Source: CAVQEG01 sp963711465 (lineage in GTDB: Bacteria; Bacteroidota; Ignavibacteria; OLB7). From it: DNA of 64,000 bases. Position 1 is the stretch's first letter. Every line of letters starts with the position of its first letter. The notes under the pieces are model-generated. The model did no database searches. It saw nothing but the letters and a program-made list of their open reading frames with translations, and had not been told where the DNA came from. Made by a program: the position numbers and the translations under genes. Below, piece after piece: positions 16,972 to 26,533 of the stretch. The stretch is taken from contig CAVQEG010000001.1 in the NCBI GenBank assembly GCA_963711465.1, positions 2,232,001 through 2,296,000 on the forward strand, given 5' to 3'.

Positions 16972-17796
16972 ATGCAGGACACGGAACTCGAGCTCTCACA
17001 GGAACGCTTCGACCAGCGGGCGCGACGGACGTCGATCGTGACGACCGTCGCCTTCCACCTCGGCGCGCTCATGCTGATGTGGTTCTGGACGTGTACGCTT
17101 CCGCCGGAGCCGCAGGAGAATCTTACCGAGATCACGTGGGGTGGCGGCGGCGGCGCGCCGGGATTCGACGGTCCGGAAGGTCCTGCGATGCGCGGCGAGC
17201 CGACACCGAATCCGCAGCCGCAGTCGCAGCCGACCGTTTCGGCTGCGGAGAAGAGCCGGCCGACTCCGGCACAGACGCCGAAGACGGTCGAAGCGCCGAA
17301 GACGTCGACACCCTCGAGCGAACACGTGCAGCAGCAGTCTGAAAAGCACACCGAAGCGCACGCGACGCCGACGCCGGCGACGCATCCGACGACGAGCCAC
17401 GTGCAGACGCCGCCCAGCACGAACGATCAGAGCGAGGGAACGGGGGGTGGGCAGAATCCCGAGGGTACCGGCGACAGACCCGCCTCCGGCAGCGGCGGAC
17501 CCGGCGTCGGTCACGGTGTGGGAGTCGGTATCGGTGGTGGCGTCGGCAGTCGAGGATGGATTCGTCGTCCGTCGGCTTCGGGAGAGAATCTCGGCGCGGA
17601 GGGAACCGTCCAGCTCAGCTTCACGGTGCTGCCCGACGGATCGATCACCAACATCCGACCGCTTTCGCGACCGAACGCATCGCTGGTCAATCGCGCGGTA
17701 CAGGGACTGAGCGCCGCCAGGGCGCGTCCGCTGCCCGACAGCGCCCCGCAGACCTCCGAGACGTACACCATCACGTTTACGTTCTACCTGCGGTAG
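16972..17796 (+). CDS. tonB: TonB/TolA-like energy transducer
   Basis: 274 aa. A cytoplasmic start is followed by one span (~24-42, VTTVAFHLGALMLMWFW), a long Pro/Ser/Thr/Gln/Gly-rich periplasmic linker (~60-185) and a C-terminal TonB domain (GTVQLSFTVLPDGSITNIRP to YTITFTFYLR). It is the last gene of the operon and should couple the ExbBD motor to the 14088-15818 barrel or to other receptors. The EGTVQLSF-x-V-x-x-DGSI signature fits TonB-family C-terminal domains. TolA is the alternative, but no TolB or Pal is encoded here. Confidence 0.87.
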   Translation: MQDTELELSQERFDQRARRTSIVTTVAFHLGALMLMWFWTCTLPPEPQENLTEITWGGGGGAPGFDGPEGPAMRGEPTPNPQPQSQPTVSAAEKSRPTPAQTPKTVEAPKTSTPSSEHVQQQSEKHTEAHATPTPATHPTTSHVQTPPSTNDQSEGTGGGQNPEGTGDRPASGSGGPGVGHGVGVGIGGGVGSRGWIRRPSASGENLGAEGTVQLSFTVLPDGSITNIRPLSRPNASLVNRAVQGLSAARARPLPDSAPQTSETYTITFTFYLR

Positions 17797-17825
17797 ACGT
17801 CGAGCCCCTGCAATCGCTCGACGTC
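17796..17825 (+). terminator. Hairpin after the Ton operon
   Basis: GACGTCGAGC (17796-17805) pairs perfectly with GCTCGACGTC (17816-17825) across a 10-nt loop, directly after the tonB-like stop. No T-tract follows, so it may be an RNA-stabilising or weak termination structure rather than a classical terminator. Confidence 0.45.
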
Positions 17826-18110
17826 GGCGGACGGTGAACCGCGGCGATCACTCCCCGTCACGAATGGCAATTGACGCCTCGCCCCACTCTCCCCGACCCG
17901 AGTGACCGCGGCAATGACTCCTGCATGCGTCGTGAACGTGATTCCTATCATGTACCTCACTGCGTTCCCGGTCCCGTCGCACATTGTGCCGGGTTCATGC
18001 AGTCCTCCGTCGTATTTGAGGCACATGGATCACATTCCGCACGCACCAGCACTCCGCCACCATACTCGGCCGAGAAATAGCGGCTGCATTGACCGGAACC
18101 CGATGACACT
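17826..18110. other. Intergenic region
   Basis: No gene or clear signal is seen between the Ton operon hairpin and the truncated T9SS cargo gene. Confidence 0.4.
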
Positions 18111-18824
18111 TCAAAGAAACACGGCCACGTAATAGACTCCCGACGTGGGGAATGCAAATGTGAAATTTCCTTCCGACGGCTCAATCTGGTTCCGAATTGC
18201 CTGTATAATGGGCATGAACACTACCCTCCCGTCGTCGTCGAATATGACGACAGAGAGTCGGCCCGTTCCTACGGGAACAGGGTCGTGGACATGAATCACT
18301 CCACGAGTCGGATTCGGTTCAACACGTATGGAGACGCCGAGACCCTCGCGGTTGCCGCCCTGGCTCCGAATCACCGGCCACGCTTTGGCCAATGCGGCAA
18401 TACCACCACCATATCTGTTGACATAGTCCATGGATGCGGAATCCGTCAGTACCCATAGCTGATCAATTGATCTGTAACCCATTCGGGTGAAGCAATATTG
18501 CCCGGTCCCCCGCGCATAGTAATTGACGCCCGGATACATGGTGTCCCCATCGTTTTGCGCTGGCACAACAAACCTCGGTTGGGCCATTATCGTGTGATTA
18601 CCATGCAGGACCGGTGCGCCCCGCTGAGGTTCGGGCATGGCTCCGATCGAATCAACCATCGTGATCCGACTGCTGTCGATGGCATTGTAGAGGACAACCG
18701 AGTAGGTGAGCGTATCGAGCGCGTGGTAGCTCCACGGACGCCTGACCGCTCCATTGTGGATCTTATCCCAGGAGAATTCACGATAGAATGAAATGGTATC
18801 ACCTGTAGCGACGACGAACGGCAC
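18111..18824 (-). pseudogene. 5'-truncated T9SS cargo protein remnant
   Basis: About 237 codons ending in a recognisable T9SS type A sorting domain: VEPNPTRGVIHV, then GRLSVVIFDDDGRVV, then PTSGVYYVAV. The frame begins after an in-frame stop just upstream, with only a GTG available (18824), and has neither signal peptide nor the N-terminal domain such cargo needs. The visible body (TISFYREFSWDKI, GNHTIMAQP) is not recognised. A functional protein would need an exported N terminus, so this is best read as the 3' remnant of a larger gene. A frameshift relative to upstream sequence is the alternative. Confidence 0.55.
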
Positions 18825-18999
18825 CGGCGGTGGTCCCCGTGGTGGATTTGATCACCGGGGCGCGCGGGCAGATGGCCGACCACGGTTCGCGTCGTTCGGC
18901 GTAGATCCTGTCAGCCGGTCGGTCTGGCGGAAGCTGCCGTTGTCGGGGTGGTGCCTCGTCCTTGTCTTCCCGCCCCCGGATTTCCCGTAGCTTGTCCGC

Positions 19000-19572
19000 G
19001 TGAAGACCGACCCTGAATCGAACCGGACGATGGACCAGAGCGAACGCACCGATCCGCATGCGGCGCCCCAGTCGATGCCGCCGAATCGCGAGGACAACGG
19101 GAGCGGCGCCGACGGCCAGCGGCACGCGCGCTCCGAGGACGCTCCGTTCACCCGCCGTATCACCGATCACGAGCCGTCTCTGCTCGTCGACGACATCCTG
19201 CCGGCGGGCACGCTGATCGAATCGGCGTCGGTGGACGTGCTGAACGGGTACATCAACTACGTGGAACCGAAGGTGGTGATCACCGAACGCGACCCCGAGG
19301 AGGACGAGCGCTACATTTCGATCTCCAACCAGTTCTACACCCACTTCCACGAGTTCGGCACGGTGATCCATGTAATCGCGGCGAGCGCACACCACTACTG
19401 GTACTTCTGCTACGACATCGACGCCAGCGACTGCACCATCGGCCGTGTCCGCCGCGAAGACGTCCCGCTCGGACGCCTGATCGCCTGGGCCTACCACGAA
19501 CGGGTGACGCGGCGCTATCCGATTCTCGAGATCGACCCGGCCAACCTCCATGGCTTCCGATCATTCCAGTAG
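19000..19572 (+). CDS. Conserved-looking protein of unknown function
   Basis: 190 aa from a GTG at 19000, or 180 aa from the ATG at 19030. Residues ~1-55 are polar, charged and low-complexity. The rest looks like a folded soluble domain with many His, Tyr and acidic residues (NQFYTHFHEFGTVIHVI, SAHHYWYFCYDID, then RVRREDVPLGRLIAW). It has no signal peptide or membrane span and no family is recognised. A TAGCTTGT box sits 5 nt before the GTG (18988-18995), which would make a near-leaderless mRNA. Codon use and GC match the backbone. Confidence 0.65.
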   Translation: MKTDPESNRTMDQSERTDPHAAPQSMPPNREDNGSGADGQRHARSEDAPFTRRITDHEPSLLVDDILPAGTLIESASVDVLNGYINYVEPKVVITERDPEEDERYISISNQFYTHFHEFGTVIHVIAASAHHYWYFCYDIDASDCTIGRVRREDVPLGRLIAWAYHERVTRRYPILEIDPANLHGFRSFQ

Positions 19573-19894
19573 CCGCTACACCCGCTAAACCCGCCAAGAC
19601 CGCCAGGAATTGCCAAGAGCGCCTCGGTACGCCCATCCGCCCCACGTACTGCTACGCGCGCCAAGGGTGAGGACGCAAAGAGCGCCGCGAAGGACTGCTC
19701 AGAGCGCTTGTCTGCACACCGACCCCATACTGCAGGATGGCTTGGCGGCACCTTGGCGGCCCGCGAGGCAGCACGCCTCAACTCTGTAGGATGGCTTGGC
19801 GGCCGCTACGGCCTGACACAGTCCCGGGATCGGAGATTCATTACGTTGCGGCACTCGCAGTATCACCCGTAATCACTACACGTTGAGGGAATCG
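19573..19894. other. Intergenic region before malate dehydrogenase
   Basis: 322 bp with no gene. AGGATGGCTTGGCGGC occurs twice (about 19734 and 19788), and related CGCCAAG motifs recur in the inverse orientation (about 19597-19680), so small imperfect repeats are present. TACGTTGCGG near 19842 is a weak match to the promoter box. GAGGGA just before 19895 is the ribosome-binding site of mdh. Confidence 0.5.
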
Positions 19895-20905
19895 ATGAGC
19901 AAGCATGTACGAGTCGCCGTCACCGGTGCGGCCGGTTCGATCGGATACGCCCTTGTGTTCCGCATCGCCTCTGGTGAGATGTTCGGACCCGACACCACCG
20001 TCTCGCTGAACCTTATCGAGCTGCCGAAGGCGATGGACGCGCTTCGCGGCGTGGCGATGGAGCTCGACGACTGTGCGTTCCCCCTGCTGACCGACGTGGT
20101 GCAGACCGACGACATCAACCTCGGGTTCCGCGATGTCAACTGGGCGCTGCTCGTCGGCTCGGTGCCTCGCACCAAGGGCATGGAGCGCAACGACCTGCTG
20201 AACATCAACGGCGGAATCTTCACCAAACAGGGCAAGGCGATCAACGACTACGCCGCCGACGACGTCCGCGTGCTGGTGGTCGGCAATCCGTGCAACACCA
20301 ACGCCCTAATTGCCATGAACAGCGCGCCCGACGTGCCGAACGACCGGTTCTTCGCCATGACGCGCCTCGACCAGAACCGCGCGATGACGCAGCTGGCGCA
20401 GAAGGCCGCCCGGCCGGTGAGCGACGTGACGAACCTCGCGATCTGGGGCAACCACTCCTCGACGCAGTTCCCCGATTTCTACAACGCGAAGATCGGCGGT
20501 GCTCCCGTGACGGAACTGATTCATGATGAATCCTGGCTGAAGGGCGAATTCCTCACGACCGTGCAGAAACGCGGTGCGGCAATCATCGACGCCCGCGGCG
20601 CGAGCTCGGCTGCATCCGCCGCCAACGCCATCATCGATACCGTTCGCTCGCTGAGCAACCCCACACCTGCCGGAGACTGGTACTCGGTGGCCGTCTGCTC
20701 GAAGGGCGAGTACAACACGCCCGAGGGCCTGGTGATCGGATTCCCCATCCGCACCTCCGTCGATGGATCGTGGGAAGTCGTCCCCGGCGTCAAGCACAAT
20801 GCCTGGGCTCAGGAGAAGTTCGACGCCACCGTCAGGGAGCTCGGCGAGGAACGTGAGGCGGTGAGCCATCTGATTGGCGCGGAGACGGCGGAGAGGGGGC
20901 GCTGA
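19895..20905 (+). CDS. mdh: Malate dehydrogenase (type 2, NAD(P)-dependent)
   Basis: 336 aa. The ATG at 19895 is preferred over a TTG at 19883 because GAGGGA lies between them at SD distance. The nucleotide-binding GAAGSIGYAL (11-20), the substrate-binding PRTKGMERNDLL (91-102), VVGNPCNTNA (128-137), RLDQNRA (157-163) and the catalytic His187 in IWGNHSS are all present, matching the type 2 (cytosolic-like) malate dehydrogenases of ~330 aa. It interconverts malate and oxaloacetate in the TCA cycle. It is monocistronic, followed by a hairpin at 21023-21050. Confidence 0.95.
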   Translation: MSKHVRVAVTGAAGSIGYALVFRIASGEMFGPDTTVSLNLIELPKAMDALRGVAMELDDCAFPLLTDVVQTDDINLGFRDVNWALLVGSVPRTKGMERNDLLNINGGIFTKQGKAINDYAADDVRVLVVGNPCNTNALIAMNSAPDVPNDRFFAMTRLDQNRAMTQLAQKAARPVSDVTNLAIWGNHSSTQFPDFYNAKIGGAPVTELIHDESWLKGEFLTTVQKRGAAIIDARGASSAASAANAIIDTVRSLSNPTPAGDWYSVAVCSKGEYNTPEGLVIGFPIRTSVDGSWEVVPGVKHNAWAQEKFDATVRELGEEREAVSHLIGAETAERGR

Positions 20906-21022
20906 GATCGCTGAGTGGGAGGCGTTGACGGCGGTTGTGGGACCATTCGATCGCGAGGTTGTCAGCCGGAGCGCAACGAAGGGTCCCACCGATGCCGCGC
21001 GATCATAGACGATACGTATCGT

Positions 21023-21050
21023 GCCCCTCGCCTGTCTGGTGGCGAGGGGC
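21023..21050 (+). terminator. Hairpin terminator of mdh
   Basis: GCCCCTCGCC (21023-21032) and GGCGAGGGGC (21041-21050) pair perfectly around an 8-nt loop; the flanking GATAC and GTATC extend the stem with an internal loop. There is no strong T-run. Confidence 0.6.
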
Positions 21051-21264
21051 ATCGTGTATCCGGACGAATTCGCGCACGACGAATTCCTGCCGAGTGGCTT
21101 CCTGCCGGGTGACTTCCTACCGGGCGAACCAATCGCCGCGTGACTGCACCTTGCATGTAACCACTGCCCGGCGATCGGGACTGCCTGCAGCTGTCTGAAT
21201 TCTCCCGTTTGATGCCCGAACCTCACCTCGCTTTGCTTCCGACTGCCGACTGACCACGGTCCTG

Positions 21265-21358
21265 CCGACGCAGTCTTCTTCCCGACGCAGTCTTCTTCCC
21301 GACGCAGTCTTCTTCCCGACGCAGTCTTCTTCCCGACGCAACGTTCTTCCCAACGCAA
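21265..21358. repeat. 17-bp tandem array upstream of the MFS gene
   Basis: CCGACGCAGTCTTCTTC is iterated about five and a half times, the last two copies diverging (CCGACGCAACGTTCTTC, CCAACGCAACC). It ends about 70 bp before the MFS transporter and holds no gene. Confidence 0.9.
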
Positions 21359-21429
21359 CCACGTACGACTGAACACTGACTTCCGCCAGTTCTCATCCGG
21401 CACTGCGCTCGGTCGCGCCGTACTTCGCG

Positions 21430-22557
21430 GTGCTCGTGCTGCTCGGCACCGTCGCCGCGGTGCTTGGCCCGACGTTGCCCGGACTCGCGCGGAACACCGG
21501 GGTCGGACTCAACGCCATCAGCATCGTCTTCACCGCCCGGTCGTTCGGCGCGCTACTCGGTTCATTCTTCATCGGACGCCTCTTCGATCGCGTCAACGGC
21601 CATCGACTGATGGCAGCGGTGCTGGTCGGTCTCGCGCTCGCGATGATTGCCATTCCAACTTCCGGCGTGCTTGCCGTCGCCATCGTCGCCTCCCTGGTGC
21701 TGGGCTCCGCGGAGGGGACGCTCCACGTGGGAGCGAACACGCTGATGATCTGGCGACTCGGCGAACGCTCGGGTTCCTGGCTCAACGCGCTGCACTTCTG
21801 CTTTGGCATCGGAGCACTGATCGCCCCGCTGGTGATCGGCTGGACGATGGGAATTGCGGGTGGCATCCGGTGGGGGTATTGGACGCTCGCGCTGCCGGTT
21901 CCCGTGGTTGCGGCATGGCTGCTCACCAGGCCGTCACCTCCGATCGAACGCGGGCAGGCGACGGATATCGGAGAGCCCCGCGATCGCCTTCTGCTTCCGC
22001 TCATCGCGGCGTTCTTCGTGCTCTACGTCGGCGGTGAAACCGCATTCGGCGGCTGGATCTACACGTATGCAGCAGCCGGCGGGGGTATGACGACGACCGC
22101 AGCTGCATACCTCACGAGCGCATTCTGGGGAATGGTGACGGTGGGACGGCTTCTTGCGATTCCGATGGCGCGACGGCACGCTCCGAAGACGATCGTGACT
22201 GCGGATCTGATGCTCTGCGCCACGTCGCTTGCGCTCATGCTCGCCACCGGAGGCACATCGAGCACCGTCTGGATCGGCTCACTCGGAACCGGCCTCGGCA
22301 TGGCGTCGATCTTCCCGACGATGCTCGCGTTGGCGCAGCGGCGCATGGCGATCACCGGACGCATCACCAGCTGGTTCCTCGTGGGCGCAAGCATCGGCGG
22401 CATGTCTGTACCGTGGCTGATCGGACAGGTCTTCACCACGGACGGTCGCTGGGTCGTCATGGCGATCATTCTGAGCGTCGTCGTGCTCCAGGCAGTGCTG
22501 CTTGCTATCGTCATCGCGCGCACGACGCCGAATGCCGCGGCCGCCGAATCCGGTTGA
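21430..22557 (+). CDS. MFS transporter
   Basis: At least 375 aa from the GTG at 21430. About twelve hydrophobic helices are visible, with the motif-A-like loop FFIGRLFDRVNGHRLM between helices 2 and 3 and a charged central loop (RPSPPIERGQATDIGEPRDR). It resembles the MFSD4/Na-dependent glucose transporter-like branch of MFS. The natural first helix, YFAVLVLLGTVAAVLG, begins three codons before this GTG, yet no ATG, GTG or TTG occurs between the in-frame stop at 21370 and 21430. The start is therefore uncertain and the 5' end may have been altered next to the 17-bp repeat array. Substrate unknown. Confidence 0.8.
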   Translation: MLVLLGTVAAVLGPTLPGLARNTGVGLNAISIVFTARSFGALLGSFFIGRLFDRVNGHRLMAAVLVGLALAMIAIPTSGVLAVAIVASLVLGSAEGTLHVGANTLMIWRLGERSGSWLNALHFCFGIGALIAPLVIGWTMGIAGGIRWGYWTLALPVPVVAAWLLTRPSPPIERGQATDIGEPRDRLLLPLIAAFFVLYVGGETAFGGWIYTYAAAGGGMTTTAAAYLTSAFWGMVTVGRLLAIPMARRHAPKTIVTADLMLCATSLALMLATGGTSSTVWIGSLGTGLGMASIFPTMLALAQRRMAITGRITSWFLVGASIGGMSVPWLIGQVFTTDGRWVVMAIILSVVVLQAVLLAIVIARTTPNAAAAESG

Positions 22558-22729
22558 GTTCTAAAGTCCTCCCGACGTGCGGAACAGGTGGCACTGAAAT
22601 GGGCTACGCTGTCATCCCGATCGTCACAGGAATCGGAGAAACCGGGCCCGTGACAAGCACACCGCGGCGACCGCCGTGCAGTCCGGAGGTCAGGGCGTCG
22701 GATGGCAGCTCAACGCGACCCGCCGAAGC

Positions 22730-25345
22730 TCATCGCACCACCACCACCCGTCGTGTCCGGCTCCACGCTCCGGAAACGATCCGGTAGTGATAGACGCCGG
22801 ATGGCAGTCCCGCGGCATTCCAATGCACCGACCCCCCGCCCGCCGGGCGCACTTCGTCCAGCAGCACCGCCACGGGCGCGCCCGCGTCGTCGAAGACGTC
22901 GATGCGTACGTGGCCCGCGGAGCCAAGGTGATAGGCGATCGTCGTCGTCGTTCCGAAGGGATCCGGTACCGCGGCGAAGAGCGCGTTGCCGGCCGACTGC
23001 GCAACGGTACGCCCAAGCGTCGTATCGACCACCGCGCCTCGAAGCACGATTCCGATCGTGTCGCACGACAGCACCACGTTCAGGCGGTCGACGTAGGAGG
23101 ATGCCGGGACGTCTGAGCCGAACGTGACGTAGGCGTGCATCGTGGCTCCCGGAGGCAGCGACGCGGGCACGGACCGGTCCAGCGAATCGATCCGGAACGG
23201 ACCCGTGGCGGTGACCAGCCAAACGCCGTAGACATCCACGGGTCCCGACGTCGGATTGGTGAATGCCACGCTGAGATGGGCGTCAGTGCCGACCGGGACC
23301 GATCCGAGGTCGTACGAATCGCCGTCGTCGAACCGGATGTAGTGAGGAATCTGATTGTATGGAATCCGATACACGCGGTTCGCGGCGTCGGCGATCACGA
23401 GCGTGGCCGATGCCGGTGACTCCTTCACCGTCGGCTGAATGAGGAGGTCGACCCTGTCTTCGCCCTGCGCCGGGTACGGCGTAACAGCTGCGATCCGCGC
23501 GTTCTGCGCGTTCTCGAGATCAACCGTCCGGACCCTGGCGGGATTGGCTCCGGCAGGACGAATCGCGACATGGAGGCCGTCGCACTCGAGCGTTGACGAC
23601 ACCGAGAGCGAATCGGTGCCAGCCGCGACCAGATTGCGAGCCGCCAGCGGATAGCCATAGGAAACGCCCAGCCATTCCTGGAATTCCGACGGGTGCAGCG
23701 CCGTCGGATCGGAGCCGCCGCCGCCGAACGTCTCCCCGGACTTCTCGTCCCGCTTCGTTCGTCCCGGAACGTATTGCTCGTGTCCCTTGTACAGACCGTA
23801 GCAGAAGGCGTAGAATCGCGCCCCGTCCATGCCGCGCACATAGCTCGTCGAACCGACCGGCGGCGTCGCCGTGCCCCAGACGAGGTCCGTGCCGGGAATC
23901 AACCCGTGGTTGAATGTCATCGGCACTTCATTGCCGTCAACGAGCATCACGACATCGTTGCGGTGCGAAGTGTCGGTGACGATGTTGATGAAGTGGTCCA
24001 TTCCCGTTGGCTCAGCCGGGATATAGAACGGTGAAAAGTTCGGCCACATCCTGCGCGGCGTCATTTCCACCATGTACGCGCCCCAGCCGTCAAACTGCGC
24101 ACCGACGTATCCGCCGTAGCCGCCGGTCGTGCCGCCGAACTTCACAACGGCGATGGAATTCATCATCGCCTGCGCAGGCACGTCGGTCGTGTAGTGCCGT
24201 GCCACCGGGATCTCGATGAAATCCTCGTGCACGACATCGCTGTCAGCCAGTGAGAACGGGACCCGCGATGCGTGCGGCTGCCGCGATGCGTCGGTCCAGC
24301 TCCCCGTCAACGGTCGTGCGTCCATTCGGTAGATTCGGACGATTTCGCCCCGCCGTTTGTCATTCGGGTCCTCATATGGCTGGCCCGTCGGTCGCCGGGC
24401 GTCCCACGTCGGCATGTAGACGAATTCGGTGCCGTACAATTCGACCGGCCGAAGCCATTCGATGAGCATGTTCTTGTATGAATTCTCCGCCAATGCCACC
24501 ACAGTGAACCGAACTTTCGCCCGCGTATTTCCCGATATGACGCCGATCGGTTTGCTGGCGGTGACCCGCGTTCCTCCGAGGTCGGGCTGCGCTCCGGCCG
24601 TGCTCGACGTGTCGGCCCAGCTCTGAACCTGGTAGGCCTGGTCCTTCATGAGCACCACGTTCGTGACGGCAGGATCACCGTCGAGTGAATCCAGCGGAGC
24701 AATCGATACGACGGTGCTGTCGAATGCGGAAAGGATCGTGATCTCCGACGGCGCCATCTTCGGCGTCTTGACGTAGTCCAATTCTCCGCCCGGAGAGATC
24801 CCATTCACGGTTTCGGCCGGCACCATCGCGGCGTGATATTCCCGCCCCCATGCTTCCACCGGCAATGGTGTCCACGCCTCGGTGCCGAAAATGGTGAGCA
24901 TGAACTGGTAGACGATGATCGGCTCATCGGCCTCGATCCGGAATAACTCACTGACCGGGGTTCCGGAAATCGTCACCGTCGACACGGGAGCGATCTGCGA
25001 CCGATCGTTGAAATCGACGACCGCCATCTGCCCCGCAGTCAGGGGAACGACCTTCCGGTATCCAGGACCCGTAATGGTTGCCGAATTGGTGACCGCCGAA
25101 TACAGGAAGACATACAAATGGTCATCAAAGTGGCGATTCTGCGTGGCGAATCGTGCGTCCTGCGCATTGGTAGTCGTATCGGGGAATGCGATCAGGTAGG
25201 TGCGTCCGCCCATTGCGGCCACCTCGTCGGTCGGTGTCTGCGCCTGGGCCGCAGCAGCAACGATCGCCACCATGATCGCGCATATCGAAATCGACCGTGT
25301 GCGGACCTCGAATACCGTCGGAAATGAATATGAACCAAAGCGCAT
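22730..25345 (-). CDS. Exported IgGFc-binding-like protein with T9SS sorting domain
   Basis: 871 aa. The start at 25345 is supported by AAAGGAG eight bases upstream. The signal sequence is SISICAIMVAIVAAAAQAQ (~19-37). Residues ~45-480 have the IgGFc-binding N-terminal style: YLIAFPDTTT, then VPLTAGQMAVVDF, EADEPIIVYQFM, PIGVISGN, FVYMPTWDAR. After ~580 come a lectin-like region and an Ig-like domain (DDGDSYDLGSVPVGTDAHL) of the choice-of-anchor type. The last ~75 residues (AVPDPFGTTTTIAYHL, VRIDVFDDAGAPV, GLPSGVYHYRI) are a T9SS sorting domain. It should be a surface or secreted protein. Ligand binding is inferred from the family name only. Confidence 0.85.
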   Translation of the reverse strand: MRFGSYSFPTVFEVRTRSISICAIMVAIVAAAAQAQTPTDEVAAMGGRTYLIAFPDTTTNAQDARFATQNRHFDDHLYVFLYSAVTNSATITGPGYRKVVPLTAGQMAVVDFNDRSQIAPVSTVTISGTPVSELFRIEADEPIIVYQFMLTIFGTEAWTPLPVEAWGREYHAAMVPAETVNGISPGGELDYVKTPKMAPSEITILSAFDSTVVSIAPLDSLDGDPAVTNVVLMKDQAYQVQSWADTSSTAGAQPDLGGTRVTASKPIGVISGNTRAKVRFTVVALAENSYKNMLIEWLRPVELYGTEFVYMPTWDARRPTGQPYEDPNDKRRGEIVRIYRMDARPLTGSWTDASRQPHASRVPFSLADSDVVHEDFIEIPVARHYTTDVPAQAMMNSIAVVKFGGTTGGYGGYVGAQFDGWGAYMVEMTPRRMWPNFSPFYIPAEPTGMDHFINIVTDTSHRNDVVMLVDGNEVPMTFNHGLIPGTDLVWGTATPPVGSTSYVRGMDGARFYAFCYGLYKGHEQYVPGRTKRDEKSGETFGGGGSDPTALHPSEFQEWLGVSYGYPLAARNLVAAGTDSLSVSSTLECDGLHVAIRPAGANPARVRTVDLENAQNARIAAVTPYPAQGEDRVDLLIQPTVKESPASATLVIADAANRVYRIPYNQIPHYIRFDDGDSYDLGSVPVGTDAHLSVAFTNPTSGPVDVYGVWLVTATGPFRIDSLDRSVPASLPPGATMHAYVTFGSDVPASSYVDRLNVVLSCDTIGIVLRGAVVDTTLGRTVAQSAGNALFAAVPDPFGTTTTIAYHLGSAGHVRIDVFDDAGAPVAVLLDEVRPAGGGSVHWNAAGLPSGVYHYRIVSGAWSRTRRVVVVR

Positions 25346-25668
25346 GCGAGTTCTCCTTTCGTTGGTTCATTGGGGCGTCGGCCTGGTCATTGGCCCATGG
25401 TGTACCACGCATGACAACGTGCTATCCATATACGCACTGCGAAGGGTGAGAGGAATCGAACGCTCTCACGGCAAGGCACGTGAGCGACGTGTTGGCGGCG
25501 CTGTTCGGAGCGACTGCATCATTCACCCCCTCAGGACAAGCGACGCCGCGAGAGCTTGCAGCCCTCGCATCCCGCAGAGTGGGTATGGACAGTTTCAACG
25601 ACTGTCTTGTCGACTCGATTGTTACCAAATCACGACCACACGCCCGTTTCTCGACCAGTCTCCCGCAA
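25346..25668. other. Boundary region between backbone and RHS island
   Basis: No gene is called. A 7-bp perfect inverted repeat, GTGAGAG (25447-25453) and CTCTCAC, encloses GAATCGAACG, which superficially resembles a tRNA T-arm on the minus strand. GC and texture change here from backbone-like to the RHS island. Confidence 0.4.
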
Positions 25669-26388
25669 TCAGTCGGCAATGGTAAGCACCGGATGGCACC
25701 CCCGCCGAATCCCACTGCACAGAATATCGCCCGGCCGCCCGGAGGTCGTTGACGAGCCGGCCACTGACGCCCAGTCGGTCGGCGCGACCGTCGTTCCGGC
25801 GAGCTTCGACTGGTCCTGCGGCCCGACGACGAACGGACCGGTGTCGCCGGTATACAGCCGGATGGTGTCGCCGTTCGGGGGCATCGCCCGAGCTCGGTTG
25901 AAAATCTGAACGACATCGGTTCCTGGCTCGCGTCGGATAATAGTCCCAATGAACAGTGCTCCAAGGCCGGTTGCAAGCCAGCCATCATCGCACAGTCCCA
26001 TTCGCGAGTACGCACGTGCGAGTTGATCCTGCCGGAGTCGATTCGCGTCCAGTGGTCGAGTCTGCATCCCACTCGGATCGGTGAAGTTCACCGGATCATC
26101 GGAGCAGTACACATACGGGCTCACCGAGGGCGACTTCGCCATCAGTGGGTCGACGCTAAGGAAACGACCGAGTTCCTCGTCGTACTTCCTTACACCCAGG
26201 TTTAGAAGACCCGTCTCCCGATCCTCTTCCTGATCGTTGAACCCCCTCCTAGCCGAATCCCCCGACGAGCTGGCCAGCAACGCGCCCCAGGGGTCGTAGG
26301 CCGAGCGGAAGCTGAATAACCGACCGAGAAACGTACTCGGCGGTGCCACGCCCCTCGAGACGTGGCACAACCGCTTCGAGAAACTCAT
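25669..26388 (-). pseudogene. RHS core fragment with C-terminal tip F
   Basis: RHS homology starts only at AYDPWGALLASSSGD (~26301) and keeps the terminal core: RRGFNDQEEDRE, YDEELGRFLSVDPLMA, DDPVNFTDPSGM. A unique tip of ~130 residues follows (RPLDANRLRQDQ to GCHPVLTIAD, with a possible hydrophobic segment GLGALFIGTII). Upstream of the core, 30 codons are unrelated and enter the 146-bp hairpin element. No immunity gene follows. It matches the core ends of the copies at 39-55 kb and is best read as a displaced, N-terminally deleted RHS tip. Confidence 0.75.
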
Positions 26389-26520
26389 CCCGGCACGTGT
26401 AGTTCAACTCGATGCGGCGTTGTAATGTGGGAAATCGGCGGACCGATTTCCCACATTACAACACCCACCACCGGACGAGGCGGCCTCAGCCGGGGGTGCA
26501 CTTCGAGCTTGAATGCGCCA
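26375..26520. repeat. 146-bp hairpin element, copy 1
   Basis: Identical but for one base to 38737-38882. It contains a perfect 19-bp inverted repeat, TTGTAATGTGGGAAATCGG (26420-26438) and its complement (26443-26461), with a 4-nt loop, plus the GC-rich flank GGACGAGGCGGCCTCAGCC. On the minus strand it sits between a toxin-tip remnant (stop at 26534) and the next RHS fragment. Its end abuts the start of the 1239-bp duplication. Confidence 0.9.
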
Positions 26521-26533
26521 ATTATAATCGTGA

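Noticed and set aside
21265..21358. CRISPR or regulatory iterons at the 17-bp array
   Set aside because: Copies are directly contiguous with no spacers, and no replication gene is near.
25447..25470. tRNA T-arm-like inverted repeat (GTGAGAG-GAATCGAACG-CTCTCAC) at the island border
   Set aside because: The T-loop bases do not fit a 5-bp stem with a 7-nt loop, and no acceptor partner or anticodon arm can be found upstream, so neither a tRNA nor a tRNA-derived attachment site is claimed.
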